Below are positions 37,531-49,300 of a stretch of 64,000 nt of DNA, one piece after another. The stretch is from Cyclina sinensis. Lineage: Eukaryota; Mollusca; Bivalvia; Venerida; Veneridae. A model generated the notes under the pieces. That model was not told the origin of the DNA. It did not search any database and worked only from the letters and a program-made list of their open reading frames with translations. Every line of letters begins with the position of its first letter. The stretch's first letter is position 1. The position numbers and the translations under genes were made by a program. The DNA is taken from assembly GCA_012932295.1 (NCBI GenBank), contig JAAONU010000004.1:30048304-30112303 (forward strand), read 5' to 3'.

Positions 37531-38607
37531 ATGTCGTTTCGTTTTTTCTTCCGTATAAATGGATCACTGGATGGCAGCGAAAGTGTTGAAGAGCATGTAC
37601 CGTCAACCATGTTCGGTGGTTCTGTTACAAGAGCATTTTACTCGGATTATGACGAATACTCGTTTGGGACCAAACTTGCATTCGTATTTCTTGGATGGGT
37701 TGTTATAGCGATGAACATTCTAGCTATAACAACACTCAATAGGACAAAAAAGATTCCATATGCTTCAAAGTTACTATCTACAGGAACGTTTTCATTTGAC
37801 TTATGTTTCATCATACTATCTACGGTCCGTAAATTCATCAAGGATCCGACAACTAACCTAGCGTTCCAGGTGATTGGAAGCTTGTCGTACCATTTGTCAT
37901 TACTAAGTGTTATGATGATGTCTGTTGAAAGATACTTTCTGTTTTACTACCCTATGCGTTATCTGAAGATAGTTACAGACAAACTGACTCGTGTTTTGAC
38001 TTTCACCACGTGGTCACTTTACGTTTTGTCATTTGCCTCCATGCGGTATGGAGTCTGTTATCTTGATCTAGAATCAATGGATGTTTTTAAACAAGCTGGT
38101 GTTTGTAACAACATCTTAGTAGTACATTTAGGCATTTGTTTATTTTTTACGTCAACGATTTCGTGCATTTGCAATTGGAAGGTCTTGTTATTGATCAAAT
38201 CGAAACATGACGCACCAAGATCTGCGAGTGCACTGTCAACAAGTGGTATAATAAGATTCTACAAATCCACTGGACTCGTTCTTACACATGCGATTCTTAT
38301 ATTGCTGACAACCACTGTATACGGCATCGTACTGATAGCCGTACGATTTTACAACTTATGTGTTCTTCACATAAGAATCTCTTTCGAGAGTGTCTCGGTC
38401 ATCAATTGTTTGCTAGAGCCTGTTTTGTACATGGTTTGGTTTAAGGAATGCCAAATGCATCTACTGAAATTTTTTGGTATTTTCAACAAAAGATTTGTCT
38501 CTAAAGCTGAAGAAATGAGAATTGAGATTTTTGAAATTATTACATCAGAGAATGTTGACGTGTCAGCTTCGAGGAAAGTTGAAATCAAAACTAAATGTTG
38601 CAAATAA
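37531..38607 (+). CDS. Intronless rhodopsin-like (class A) G-protein-coupled receptor, divergent orphan
   Basis: 358 residues with seven hydrophobic segments. N-terminus about 45 residues with one NGS glycosylation site (NGSLDG). TM1 has FVFLGWVVIAMNILAITTL (conserved Asn); TM2 has FSFDLCFIIL (conserved Asp); TM3 ends MMMSVERYFLFYYPMRY, so DRY is ERY; TM7 has INCLLEPVLYMVW, EPVLY replacing NPxxY. The usual TM3 disulfide Cys is missing (Asn at that place) though the second extracellular loop has two Cys; TM6 lacks CWxP. Single-exon gene with AATAAA at 38641, 34 bp after the stop. Probably a plasma-membrane receptor for an unknown ligand. A later ATG (about 37609, MFGGSV) is a possible alternative start; retroposed origin is possible. 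Confidence 0.85.
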   Translation: MSFRFFFRINGSLDGSESVEEHVPSTMFGGSVTRAFYSDYDEYSFGTKLAFVFLGWVVIAMNILAITTLNRTKKIPYASKLLSTGTFSFDLCFIILSTVRKFIKDPTTNLAFQVIGSLSYHLSLLSVMMMSVERYFLFYYPMRYLKIVTDKLTRVLTFTTWSLYVLSFASMRYGVCYLDLESMDVFKQAGVCNNILVVHLGICLFFTSTISCICNWKVLLLIKSKHDAPRSASALSTSGIIRFYKSTGLVLTHAILILLTTTVYGIVLIAVRFYNLCVLHIRISFESVSVINCLLEPVLYMVWFKECQMHLLKFFGIFNKRFVSKAEEMRIEIFEIITSENVDVSASRKVEIKTKCCK

Positions 38608-38649
38608 TTTGTAACACAACATGCCGTAATCTTTTTTTAAAATAAAATT

Positions 38650-41600
38650 ATCTCACTTCATGTTGTTGTCGCCTGTTGCTCACATGTTTCATCAAGTTTT
38701 TTCACTATACTGTAAAAATATCGATATGGAATTTGATTGAACTATCGTTTGTAAAGCTTATACTTCGTTTTTCCTATGATGTCCTGTTCATTTTTGTTCC
38801 GTTTGTCTTATATACATAATTATACTGTATCTGTATTATCTATGTATAACTCGGGCACACTGACCTTGACAAAGTGTTTATGCTTATACTGTCCATATAT
38901 ATGTATCTATGAGATGTTATCACTCTATTCTCATGGGCAAATCACCCACATGTGTTTTGAAATCAATCTTGAAATATTGAATATCCTTTAAAAATACCAC
39001 ACACGTATGGAGCCATGCAAGTTTGTTAATTCATGCTTCAGTTTTACAAAGCTCATTCGTTAAAACCTAAATGCATATGCGAGAGGTACATCCAGTACTA
39101 GTAATTGTGTATTGAATATCGCAGTTTTACACCTGTCATCTTTAATTCTAATAAGTAAGCCGATAACATGCAGCAAAAGTAAATTGTAGATTGCATTTTC
39201 GAACACAAAGTAGGGCATGTACAAATGTAGATGGTATAAAGTACACTACACGTCTTACACCGTACGGCACGCAGTTTAGCAATGTAATTGCATAAGTTAA
39301 CGCATTCAGACTGACAGAAGCACACTTGAATTTTACATCTATACACGATTAACATTTGAAGACAATTCTGCAACTTCCATATATGGTAATATCACGAAGA
39401 TAGCCGAAGATTAAAAATGGGAGGAGCCATTTTTCAAGAGCGGAAAAGAAAAGGGAGGAAACTCTTATAATAAGAACATGAAACATAGTAGTGACAGAAA
39501 GTTTTCCTTTAAATAACTTTTATACGCCGTAGATCAACTGCAGACACATAAGTTGACATTGTAATGCCTCTAAAGTCATTTGATTCAGATAGACTGGTGC
39601 TCAACTGATATGCTTTTCCATGACATGCATGTTAAATATTTCATAAGAAATATAGTTTAAAGAAAAACAAGCACTCGCTGTTCTTAAAACCACCTGTTTA
39701 TTATTCACTTCTTTTGAATAGCACACCAGTATTATTGCACGAGTTATATGATGAAAGTCCGTTTGACTGAATGATGTTCAAACAAGAGCTGTCACAATAA
39801 GGTGACAATGGTCTCCCAATCCGCCCGCATTCAAAACACTAGCATACAGTGATGACAAAATTTATATTGCCATGCTCAAGGTAAAAAAGTTCATCAATAA
39901 AATAAATGTACGGATATTTTAAAAGTTTTTATCAGTCCCTTTGATGGTTTACAAGTTATGCTCAAGACGAACATTTCACTTTTTAATCAAAAAGAGGACA
40001 AGTTATTTGGTTTTACATTTGCTTATTTATTGTTATGGAAAATAATTTCCAAACTAGGCTAGTGTTTGTTTAGGAAATAGATTTTAAGTTTGAGTGATAT
40101 ACCGTCTGATATATCACGGTGTCGAGTTCAGATGCGTAGTAATTTAATCACGAAGGCCGTAGGCCTGAGTGATTAAATAATTACGCATATGAACGAGAAA
40201 CCGTGATATATATGACGGTGGATCACGAAAATGTTAAAATCTATTTCCATTCTAACACGTACGTATATTTATAAGGGACGTAAGTATGTGCACTATTTAA
40301 CAGTGGCGTTCTCAGTGACGTCAGCGGGTGCGCGCTTGTATTCAGCGTGCTATACTGCCTGATATATCACGCTCAATTCCTTCTTTGTTTATTGTCGGCA
40401 AATTGCGGATAGTGTTAGAATTAACCTTTTTATTCTTAAAAACTACCTACAAATCATATTCCTCAGAAGGTAAGAATATTAAAAACGCACCATGTTCAGA
40501 ACATGAAGACGATACATCGCGCGCAACATCCACGCCAAATGTCAAGGTCACTCTTTGAGTTTAAAGATCAATAAATTCTGTATAAATAAATATATTGATT
40601 CAAAGTCTGCCTTTCATGAAATGGCCATCATTGGTTAAATACCGCCTCATGGGAGTTCTGAAAACATTTCTTTTTAAAATAGTTCATGAGGGGTAGGAAT
40701 TTACGTCGGCGAGGAATAATTTACATGTGTAAAATGAAATGGCGTTGAATTTTCCGAGCCACACCTTTTAATGAGCCTGTATGACATAGTTTGTCGACAT
40801 ATCCTAACTTGACTTAAAACCTTATTATAATATAATATGCTTTGTCTGCAAATGACGATAAAAGATCGATATAGGGCTTGCACTCACTCAACTGTAAAGT
40901 TATAATGTATGATGAATACTATGAGAGTATCTGAGATTATATCTTAAAAAAAAATCAAAATTCGAAAACACTCAAATATTCTATACCTGCCGAATTTTTC
41001 TGTGTGCTTAATTCTATGCTTCGGCAGTAATAATTTTAACCGCTTTATCATCCAGGAATTACTTATGGCTCTTAAGCGCAGTCTCAAACTGACCCCATTG
41101 GGGCGCACTTGTGCATCCCTGAAGTGAACTCATGAAAGCACAAAGTGCAGACTGACCTGCACTTATTTTTCGAATCGGGAACCAAATGAAACGCTGGCCA
41201 AATTTTGCCTGTCGTAGCTAGAAAGGGTGTTACTGACCCCTAGGTCCGGATTCTTAGGACATCTGTTTAAGTCGTGGCTTAAACCATGAAGAAAGAGGCG
41301 CACTGATTAGCATTTTCTACATCACTGGTGACGAACTGTCAGAAGTATAAAATGGCTGACATTTTCTTACTCCGGTACGGTGACCGTCTTTCACCGATGC
41401 AAAACTGCCATGTTTTGCAAAGAAAAACTACGACTGGATGTATCTCGCTTTTAAGAAGAAACCGACAATATTTAAACAACAATAATACTTTTAAATAAGA
41501 TTTTAGAAGTTAAAAATTTTAGAAAATTTTAAAACAGATAAGTATCTTATGTATAATATATTAAATTTTTATTTCTGGAAAAGTTAATGGTCGAATCAAT

Positions 41601-42400
41601 AATATAACTTAAAAGATAAAGTTCTTTATCACAACAAAGGATGTAATAAAAAGAATAATAAAATAGCTGAAATGATAATACAAAATCTTTTTATGTCTAA
41701 GAAATGTCAAAATAATGATAAGTACGAAGGAAACATGAAGTTTCAAATTTTAAAATTATTATGTTGCTATGCCTAAAATAAAAATAAAACAGCTGCATAA
41801 TTTCTTTATTTCACATCAAAGTAAATACCGAAATTGAGCGGAAAATTACGTTTATTTACGATAATGAAGTGGGCAGAGATAAGGCGGAGCTTATCCATTT
41901 AAGGCTTACAGAAACGTGTTCAAACGAATCATACAAGTCTGACAATGTAAACATTACGCTCGGGTAATGTTAGAAAGCATTTGAAAAAAGCTCCTGTTCT
42001 TTTGTGGGTTACATGAGTATATTCTGCATGTTTCAAAGTAAGGATGAACAATTGTTATTGTAATTTAAAAAACAGATTGTTTTGTAGTTTTACAATATGT
42101 AGTGTGTTGAAATGGAGGGGTACAGTGTTAAATTTGCAAAAACAGTCCACAAATGCATCACTGGAGTTTACATAGAAAGAAATACAATTGCATTATGTTG
42201 ACAAAACAAACTGTAAAACTCAGATCAACAAGGCTCGATTTTTGGCAACGAATAGCCTCCATACACAAGAGGCCATTTAAAGAAATGTGTAAGTTTACAA
42301 CATAAACTATATTGGAAAATCATCCCGAACTTTCAAGTTTTTTGGAGAAAAAAAGGGTTAATGACAAATAAAAAGGTGATCAGAACGCGCACATGGGCTC
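38650..42400. other. Gene-poor region with repeat fragments and a foldback element
   Basis: No exon with family motifs on either strand. Recognisable pieces: a dispersed repeat fragment at about 39783-39960 starting ACAAGAGCTGTCACAATAAG, and the palindrome at 40085-40225. The rest is AT-rich sequence. Confidence 0.4.
40085..40225. repeat. Foldback (imperfect palindromic) element
   Basis: Arms include GTGATATACCGTCTGATATA and GATATATATGACGGTGGATC, GTTCAGATGCGTAGTAATTT and AATAATTACGCATATGAAC, closing on GAAGGCCGTAGGCCTGAG. Shares GTTC-GATGCG and GAGTGATT with the palindrome at 52.2 kb. Confidence 0.75.
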
Positions 42401-43079
42401 ATTGTTAGCTAACCTGAGCACGTAGTGCTCATGTGAGCTCTTAGGATCGGTGGTTGTCCGTCGTCCGTCCGTCGTCCGTCCGTCCTCGTCCACAATTCAT
42501 TCAAACGACATCTTTTCTGAAACTTGCCTGGGATGTTCCTTGCATAAAGCTTTACCAAGTTTGTTCGAATGGTTCATGTCCGTTGCATTTCTGGGTCACA
42601 GGAGCTAAAAATAGATTTTAAAAGTTGGATCTTTAAAAAATCTTCTTCTCCGATACCAAAAGGCCTAGAGCTTTGATATTTGGTATGAAGCATCATCTAG
42701 TGGACCTTTACCAATTTTGTTCAAATCATGACCCTGGGGCCAAAACCGACCCTGCCCCAGGGGGCACTTGATTTACATAGCTTACATAGGAAAATCTTAA
42801 AAAATCTTCTTGTCAGAAACCACAATGCCTAGAGTTAAGATATTTGGTGTGCACCATTGTCTAGTAGACCTCTACTAAGTTTGTTCAATTCATGACCCTT
42901 GGGTCAAAACTGGCCCCACCCAGTGGATGGGGGTGTCGTTTGACATTACACAAGGACTTATATAGGGAAAACTTAAAAAATCTGCTTCTCTGAAACACCA
43001 AAGGACTAGACCTTCAATTGTTCATTGTTATGTCCCCCAAACCCCGCCCTTCTGGTGGAGACATACTGGTTTTTGCCCT

Positions 43080-43840
43080 GTCCATGGGTGTCTGTTTGTC
43101 TCTCTGTCTGTCACACTTTGTTTCCTTTCAATAACTTGAGTACCAGTTGACCCAAGGCCTTCAAACTTCACAGGGTTATTGTCCTTATTGAGTAGGAAAA
43201 AAACCGCTTTTGCTTTTTGGGTCAGTAGGTCAAAGGTCAAGGTCAGATGGACCTCTAGAGTGAAAACTGTTTCCACTCAATAACAGGAGTATCATTTCAC
43301 ACAGACCCTTCAAACTTCATAGGATGATTGATTTTACTAAATAAAAGAACCATATTGTTTATGGGGCTAGTTTGTCAAAGGTCAAGGTCACAGGGACCTG
43401 TATAGTAAAAAGTTTTTCTGCAGAGTAACTGAAGTACCATTACACCCAGAGCCTTCAAACTGTATATGATAATTGTATTAGAAGAACTCTATTGTTTTTA
43501 TGGTCCATTGGTCAAAGGTTAAGTTCACAGAGACTTCTAGAGTGAAAACTGTTTCTGCTCAGTAACTGGAGTACCATTTTACCCATAGCCTTCAAACTTC
43601 ATAGGATGATTGTCTTTACTCAATAAAAGAACCCTATCATTTTTGGGGTCAGGAGGTCAAAAGTCAAGGTCACAGGGACCTGCAGAGTGAAAACTATTTC
43701 TGCTTAGTAACTGGAGTACCATTTTACCCTGAACCTTCAAACTTCATAGGGTAATTATATTAGAAGAACCCTATTGTTTTTGGGGTCTGGAAATCAAAGG
43801 TCAAGTTCACTGGACCTGTAGAATGCAACTTTTTCCTTTT
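43080..43840. repeat. Tandem array, about 135-150 bp units, with TCAAGGTCA motifs
   Basis: About five units share AACTGGAGTACCATTTTACC, CCTTCAAACTTCATAGG, ATAAAAGAACC, GGTCAAAGGTCAAGGTCACA and GGACCT-AGAGTGAAAACT. A final partial unit resumes after the SINE at about 44080 (TTGAGTACCATTACACCCAG). Confidence 0.8.
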
Positions 43841-43846
43841 TTTGAG

Positions 43847-44070
43847 GAGGCACCGTGGTCCAGGGGTAGAACGCAGGACTCCGGATCCGAAGGTCGCGGG
43901 TTCGAATCCCGTCAGAGGCGAGATTCTCTCACGATCTTCACATTCCTCCATGCTACGCGAATACTGGTATGGAACCCAGGAAGCAGTCATCGAGCGTGAT
44001 GGATCTTAGTTGTAAGAACTTGTATCGCAATCGATGTAAAATAAGTGAGTCTAAACTAAACTAACTTTTT
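43847..44070 (+). repeat. tRNA-Arg-like SINE
   Basis: Head GAGGCACCGTGGTCCAGGGG has an A-box-like TGGTCCAGGGGTAGAAC, an anticodon loop CTCCGGA (CCG, Arg) and a perfect B box, GGGTTCGAATCCC. The anticodon stem has two mismatched pairs, so it is a SINE head rather than a working tRNA. Body continues with CATGCTACGCGAATACTGG and ends in an A-rich GTCTAAACTAAACTAAC tail. It interrupts the tandem array. Confidence 0.75.
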
Positions 44071-44235
44071 CTACTAAAAAAATTGAGTACCATTACACCC
44101 AGAGTCTTCAAACTTATTGCAAACGTATTCAAATTTGTGAACAACGAACACCAATAACAACCAGTAATGATACTTGTAACATGAGCAATGAGACTCAGGT
44201 GAGCGATTTAGGGCCATCATGGCCCTCTTGTTTCA

Positions 44236-46140
44236 TATACATTCCCAATGCATTATCATGCATCTACGGTTTCAAATAATTGAATTTCTTGGAGACGTTT
44301 CTAATCAATATTCATTCTAGATTTTTTAACAATGCTTAATTGTCACATTGCACAACACGTATTGCGAATAAGGAAACCTAAGAAGTAAATTATTCAAATA
44401 TCACGTAAAGACTAGACATTACAAAGTTACCAACACAGACCTGCATTTGACTGGTTTATGCAACATTAAAAGCTGCTGTAGTGCTACAGCTTTGTTTAAA
44501 AATATATTTCAAATATTCAATGTACTCACATAAAAAGTGATAGATACGACCTTGACCTAAGGACCTAAATGTGTTTGACAGACCTTCAGTGTAACGGTAA
44601 ATTATTTACATACATCAACTGCATGACAATGTAAAACCAAGAAACAACAAATACGCTTTGTCAGAACAAGAGCATTACACTGATCTGAGAGACCTTTGCA
44701 AAGTTATAGAATGGTAATCATTTCTTCAGAGTTATTTCAAATGTTCATCATGTATGATAATTTCATTGCCCGGGTATGAAAAATGTCCACGTGTCGACCC
44801 TGATTCGAAAAACATTGATCATAAATACCAAAAGTGAAATGTGTCATTTTGACAGGGATCTTAAAATCCTAGGCCATGTACAGAACACATCATGTAGCTA
44901 TAGTTAAAGACTGAGCCTTATTTTGTCAAAATTATTCGATGCATAATGAAGGTATGGCCCGTGCACAAAAACGTAAAGCAAAAGAAGTAGTAGAAAAAAA
45001 ACGATTGGAGAACGATCACGGAAAACAACAGGCAACCCGTACGTGTCATGCATAGGAAGTGAAACAAAAACTTTTTGAATAAAGATCAGGAAATGAATTG
45101 CATCACGTTAAGTTATATGTGATGCAAAACTGTTTTCCAACCTTCAAAATTATTTTGATTATGAGAGGGCAAACATCACGTGCACGTTACACCTGTATAT
45201 ATTTTAAGTTGACAAAACAACATAGCTGTATGCCACGAGAGTTTCTTAGAAACGGAAAGCATACTGATTGCTATTCCTTTTTGGTATCGCGACTAACTAC
45301 GGATATTAGGGTTATATTAATTAATATATAATTAACTGATATTAACTGCAGGAACCATTTATGGCCATCTTGTCGAACTAATTTACATTGCTGTCACTCA
45401 GTTTTTAATCCAGACTAATGTATTTCATATTCTTATGAATTATGCTATGCTGACAAATAATTGAAATAAACTAAAGGGATTCTTGCAAATAGTTTATTCT
45501 GATTTAATACTAGTACGTGGCAAAGGCAAGTAATATGATATTCAACTTCAGAACGGAGGTCAGATATTCTCTGGAATGAAAAAGAAAACAAGTTTAACAC
45601 TTCATGTGTTCCAGTTATGATAGAAAATCAAGTATAAACCTCTGTAATAAAAATGTTTGTCTAAAACAAAATTATGCTTAAAGCCTAGAAAGTTTACATA
45701 CAAAAATAGTTTTCATCATAAATTCGAGGCCAGTAATACATGCCACTTGAATTTAAAATAATTTAATTTAAGTTATAAATGATAATAAACGAATTGTGAT
45801 TACAAAGGTATGAGTATGCTTCATGCGCTTGAGGCACTAATCAGATGACCTGGATTGCCTGATCCAAACCTCAAATACACGAATTCGACTTTTTCTTGCA
45901 TACAGTATCTTTAAAGCAAAAGTACTTTTCAATTTGCATTCTTTTGTGATATTTACGCATAAATCTTTCGGAACAATAGCAGATGATATCAGAGTAAGAG
46001 TACACGATGCGACGTCAAGTGCTTAACGTGACTTATCCTAAAGTGAGGATTTAGTCTGTGCTGTCTAACAGGGGAAAAAATGAATGATAGACTGACTAGG
46101 TATGCAAAATTGATTCAATCGAGTGTTTCTACTGAGGCTC
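44236..46140. other. Intergenic region, nothing recognised
   Basis: AT-rich sequence beyond the 3' end of the thioester gene. No coding exons or clear repeats were identified on either strand. Confidence 0.4.
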
Positions 46141-46143
46141 GAT

Positions 46144-46149
46144 TTTATT
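46144..46149 (-). terminator. Candidate polyadenylation signal of the thioester gene
   Basis: AATAAA on the minus strand, about 180 bp downstream of the stop codon at 46329-46331. Confidence 0.45.
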
Positions 46150-46328
46150 GACTGGATACCTAAGAGATTTTATCTCTGAAGTAAGTAAAAATAAAAAATT
46201 AATGCACTTTTCAATATAAAAACAGTATAAGTTAACAACTAAAATAACAAATATTGACTTCAATTCTTTTGTATGATAAAAATGTACCTGTAAACAATGG
46301 ATAAATAAAAAAATGAACATCACTTTAC

Positions 46329-49300
46329 CTATTGACAGCCACAGTTGTTGCAAATATCACAGTAGGAAGAACCTTTCAGCAGATTAGATTCGAAGAAAGC
46401 TAAGGCGCGATTGCCTGAAAAAATATAAAAGAAATAGCTTTAGTCATACATAATATCTCACTGGAAAGAAACGGTATTCTTACATAGGTTAGTGTTGTTT
46501 TCCAATTAATGATAGGCTCTCAGAAAAAATACCCAACAGAAGCCATCCTTAGACTGAAAATCTTTCTGATTCATATGAACTTACTAGCTACATAGCAAAG
46601 TTAAAACTTGTTCTCGTAGCTGTTCGCTTAACATCAAATATATACAAAACATATTCGGCAGATTTTTGTATCTCTCTGCATAAAATAAGATTAAATTACC
46701 TGGTTCATAGTAGTCAAATACCCGGATGGCAGCTGGTTTCGTTTTTGCAACAAGATCAGTTCTGATCATTTCGATCGTGGCACATGTTTGTGGGTATATG
46801 TTTGGCAATATCTAAAGAAGGTAAAAGCATTTTTTTTTTCTAAACAGAAATCTGCTTTATAGTTAATGCTCAATTGTTTATGTTGGAATGTACATTTAAG
46901 TGTTTGACTGTTTATCAAAAACAAATATGAAACTTGTATTATCAACTTTAAAGTCAATAAACGCTTCCTCGCCACAAAGGTCTGCAAAAAGGTAAAAATT
47001 TTTGCATAAAAATGTATATCAACATTTGAAAGAAAACTAGAAGCTCACAATTGAGAATTTGGAACTGTTTCTGAAGATACATTGTTTGATTAAAACAAAA
47101 CGATAATTCTAAACAGAAAACTGGGGTTGAAAATTGTATAAAACAACTTTTGAAATTATCATTTAATATAAATTGTTTTATTCCACTATGTTCAACAGCT
47201 TTCAGGCAGATAAAAGTGAGATAAACAAACCTGATCGTAATAGAGTACAATAGTTTTCAAACCTGATGTTAATAGAGTACAGCAGTTCTTAAACCTGATG
47301 GTAATAGAGTATAACATATTCAAACCTGATCGTAATAGAGTACAACAGTTTTCAAACCTGATGGTAATAGAGTACAGCAGTTCTTAAACCTGATCGTATT
47401 AGAGTACAGCAATTTTCAAACCTGATCGTAATAGAGTACAACAGTTCAAACCTGATGGTAATAGAGTATAACATATTCAAACCTGATCGTAATAGAGTAC
47501 AACAGTTTTCTCGTCTCTTATTTCTGTCTTTCTAGCATCTTCCAATTTTGTTTCAGGGCTCTCTAGATCTGCTGAGAAACCCGAAGGTAAATCAATCTCT
47601 ATTACTGCCATACCAGGGTTGACAAATCTTTGCGGAAGGTACCTTAAAACATAAAAAAGTATCTGTTTTCATATGAGAAACAAAGCTTATATGACGTCTC
47701 TCTCCACTAACTGAATATCTATTGCACAGATAATTAAGACAAAACTATCAAGGTGTTTTGCAACAAAGCCTTAGATATGTCAGATATGTCCTGCCACTTC
47801 AATAATGACATTCATAAAACGATGTACAGATGACAGATACATATTTACAGAGCTCAAATCTTCCTTGAACTCTTATAATTTATTGTGTTTATCTTAAAAA
47901 AACGACTATGGATTTCCCATATCTCTTATATTTATCACATTATAACATCATAGATTTATTTTACATTGAAAAGAGAGGAAGGGAATATTTATGTACCTTG
48001 TACATGTTTTAAGAATAATCGAGCGCAGAGATTCCTTCACAATAGTTGTCGTAATATTGAAGGCCGGGAGAGACACTTCCGTTTCAACGTTGAACGACAC
48101 TGATACCTAAAAATAAAGATTAGTATATAGATTTTTGCAAGAATTACATTTCAATGGGAGGAGGCAATAACACTATTTGTCCGGCAAAGTTTCAAAGTTT
48201 ATTACCAAGAGAAATTAAGAATTTGGTATTTGAATTTCATTTTACATTCACACAGTATCCTATTAGTTTTTGGATTAAAACATCTATTTATGATATAATA
48301 AAAGGGTTCCGACATTTTTTGATTTACATGTAGTTACTTATATGTAAGTATATTTTAGCTTTCAAATATTAAAATCAAGGATTCGAAGATATTAGCAATA
48401 TTTACTTTTAGCTAAAGGAAAGATTTAATTTATTTATCGATTTTTCACTCAGATATCGACAAGGCAATTTTTGTAAACCAGAATCTCAATTTACAGTGAA
48501 AGAACGTGGTGATTGTTTGTTAGAATATTATTTCACGACACGTGGCGAAATTGTTGATTGGAACATCAATATACACCGCTTTGCGTGTTTTTGCAAATAC
48601 AATTTTTCACTCAAAAAACTGATGAATTTAATAAATTAGAATATCAATCTCGGTGTGTGTCTCGTCATCTATTAATTGTATTCAATGAAGACGTTTATAT
48701 ACTAATATATATGTACACAGAATGATTAGCACTCCTCTTTCTTTAAATACCTGAACTAAAGCGGCACCGCTACCACGACCTTGCAGAGACACCGTGGGAG
48801 GATGATTGAAGCTGTTGTTACTGCGTGAAGTTGCTGTGTGTGGAATCTAAAAGCAAATCATTTCTTTAGGGGTTTATTATGGGCAAATTTCAAACAAAAG
48901 CCGAAGAATTCTAGCTTCAATGTTCACATAATGTGATGTACATAATTCGTGTTGAAGATTCAATTACAGTTATTTCCATACTGATTTTAATTTTCAGCAA
49001 AGAAAAAAGACAGTCATGTTCTTATTCAGTTAATATTTTCTTTATTCAAACACTTATTTTTCTGTTTAGAAAGAACATTACTGATTAATAGTATGCACGT
49101 ACATCTAAAAGTTTCAACACCATTGTCTCGTCTTTACCAATATGAATCTGTTTATGGAAGGTACCAGATTTGACATCGATTGTCAGATCAATGTTGTCTC
49201 CAAAAGTGGCTCCATATTCTGACATAGCTTGAAGACCAAGAACAGTATCCTGCAAAAGGATAACTGAAGTCAATCATTGAATCACATTTACAAGATATTA

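Larger units (their letters stand above)
42405..44235. repeat. Composite dispersed repeat with internal tandem array and nested SINE
   Basis: Begins near GCTAACCTGAGCACGTAGTG and ends near GACTCAGGTGAGCGATTTAG, GGCCATCATGGCCCTCTTG; the CTGAGC / GCTCAC-like ends are in inverted orientation. Left part has the GTCCGTCGTCCGTC run and copies of the ACCAAAAGGCCTAGAGC type phrase. Centre is an about 135-150 bp tandem array; a SINE is inserted at 43.85 kb. Confidence 0.6.

Noticed and set aside
43847..43925. tRNA-Arg (CCG) gene
   Set aside because: B box and anticodon loop look good, but the anticodon stem has mismatches and the sequence continues into a SINE body with an A-rich tail.
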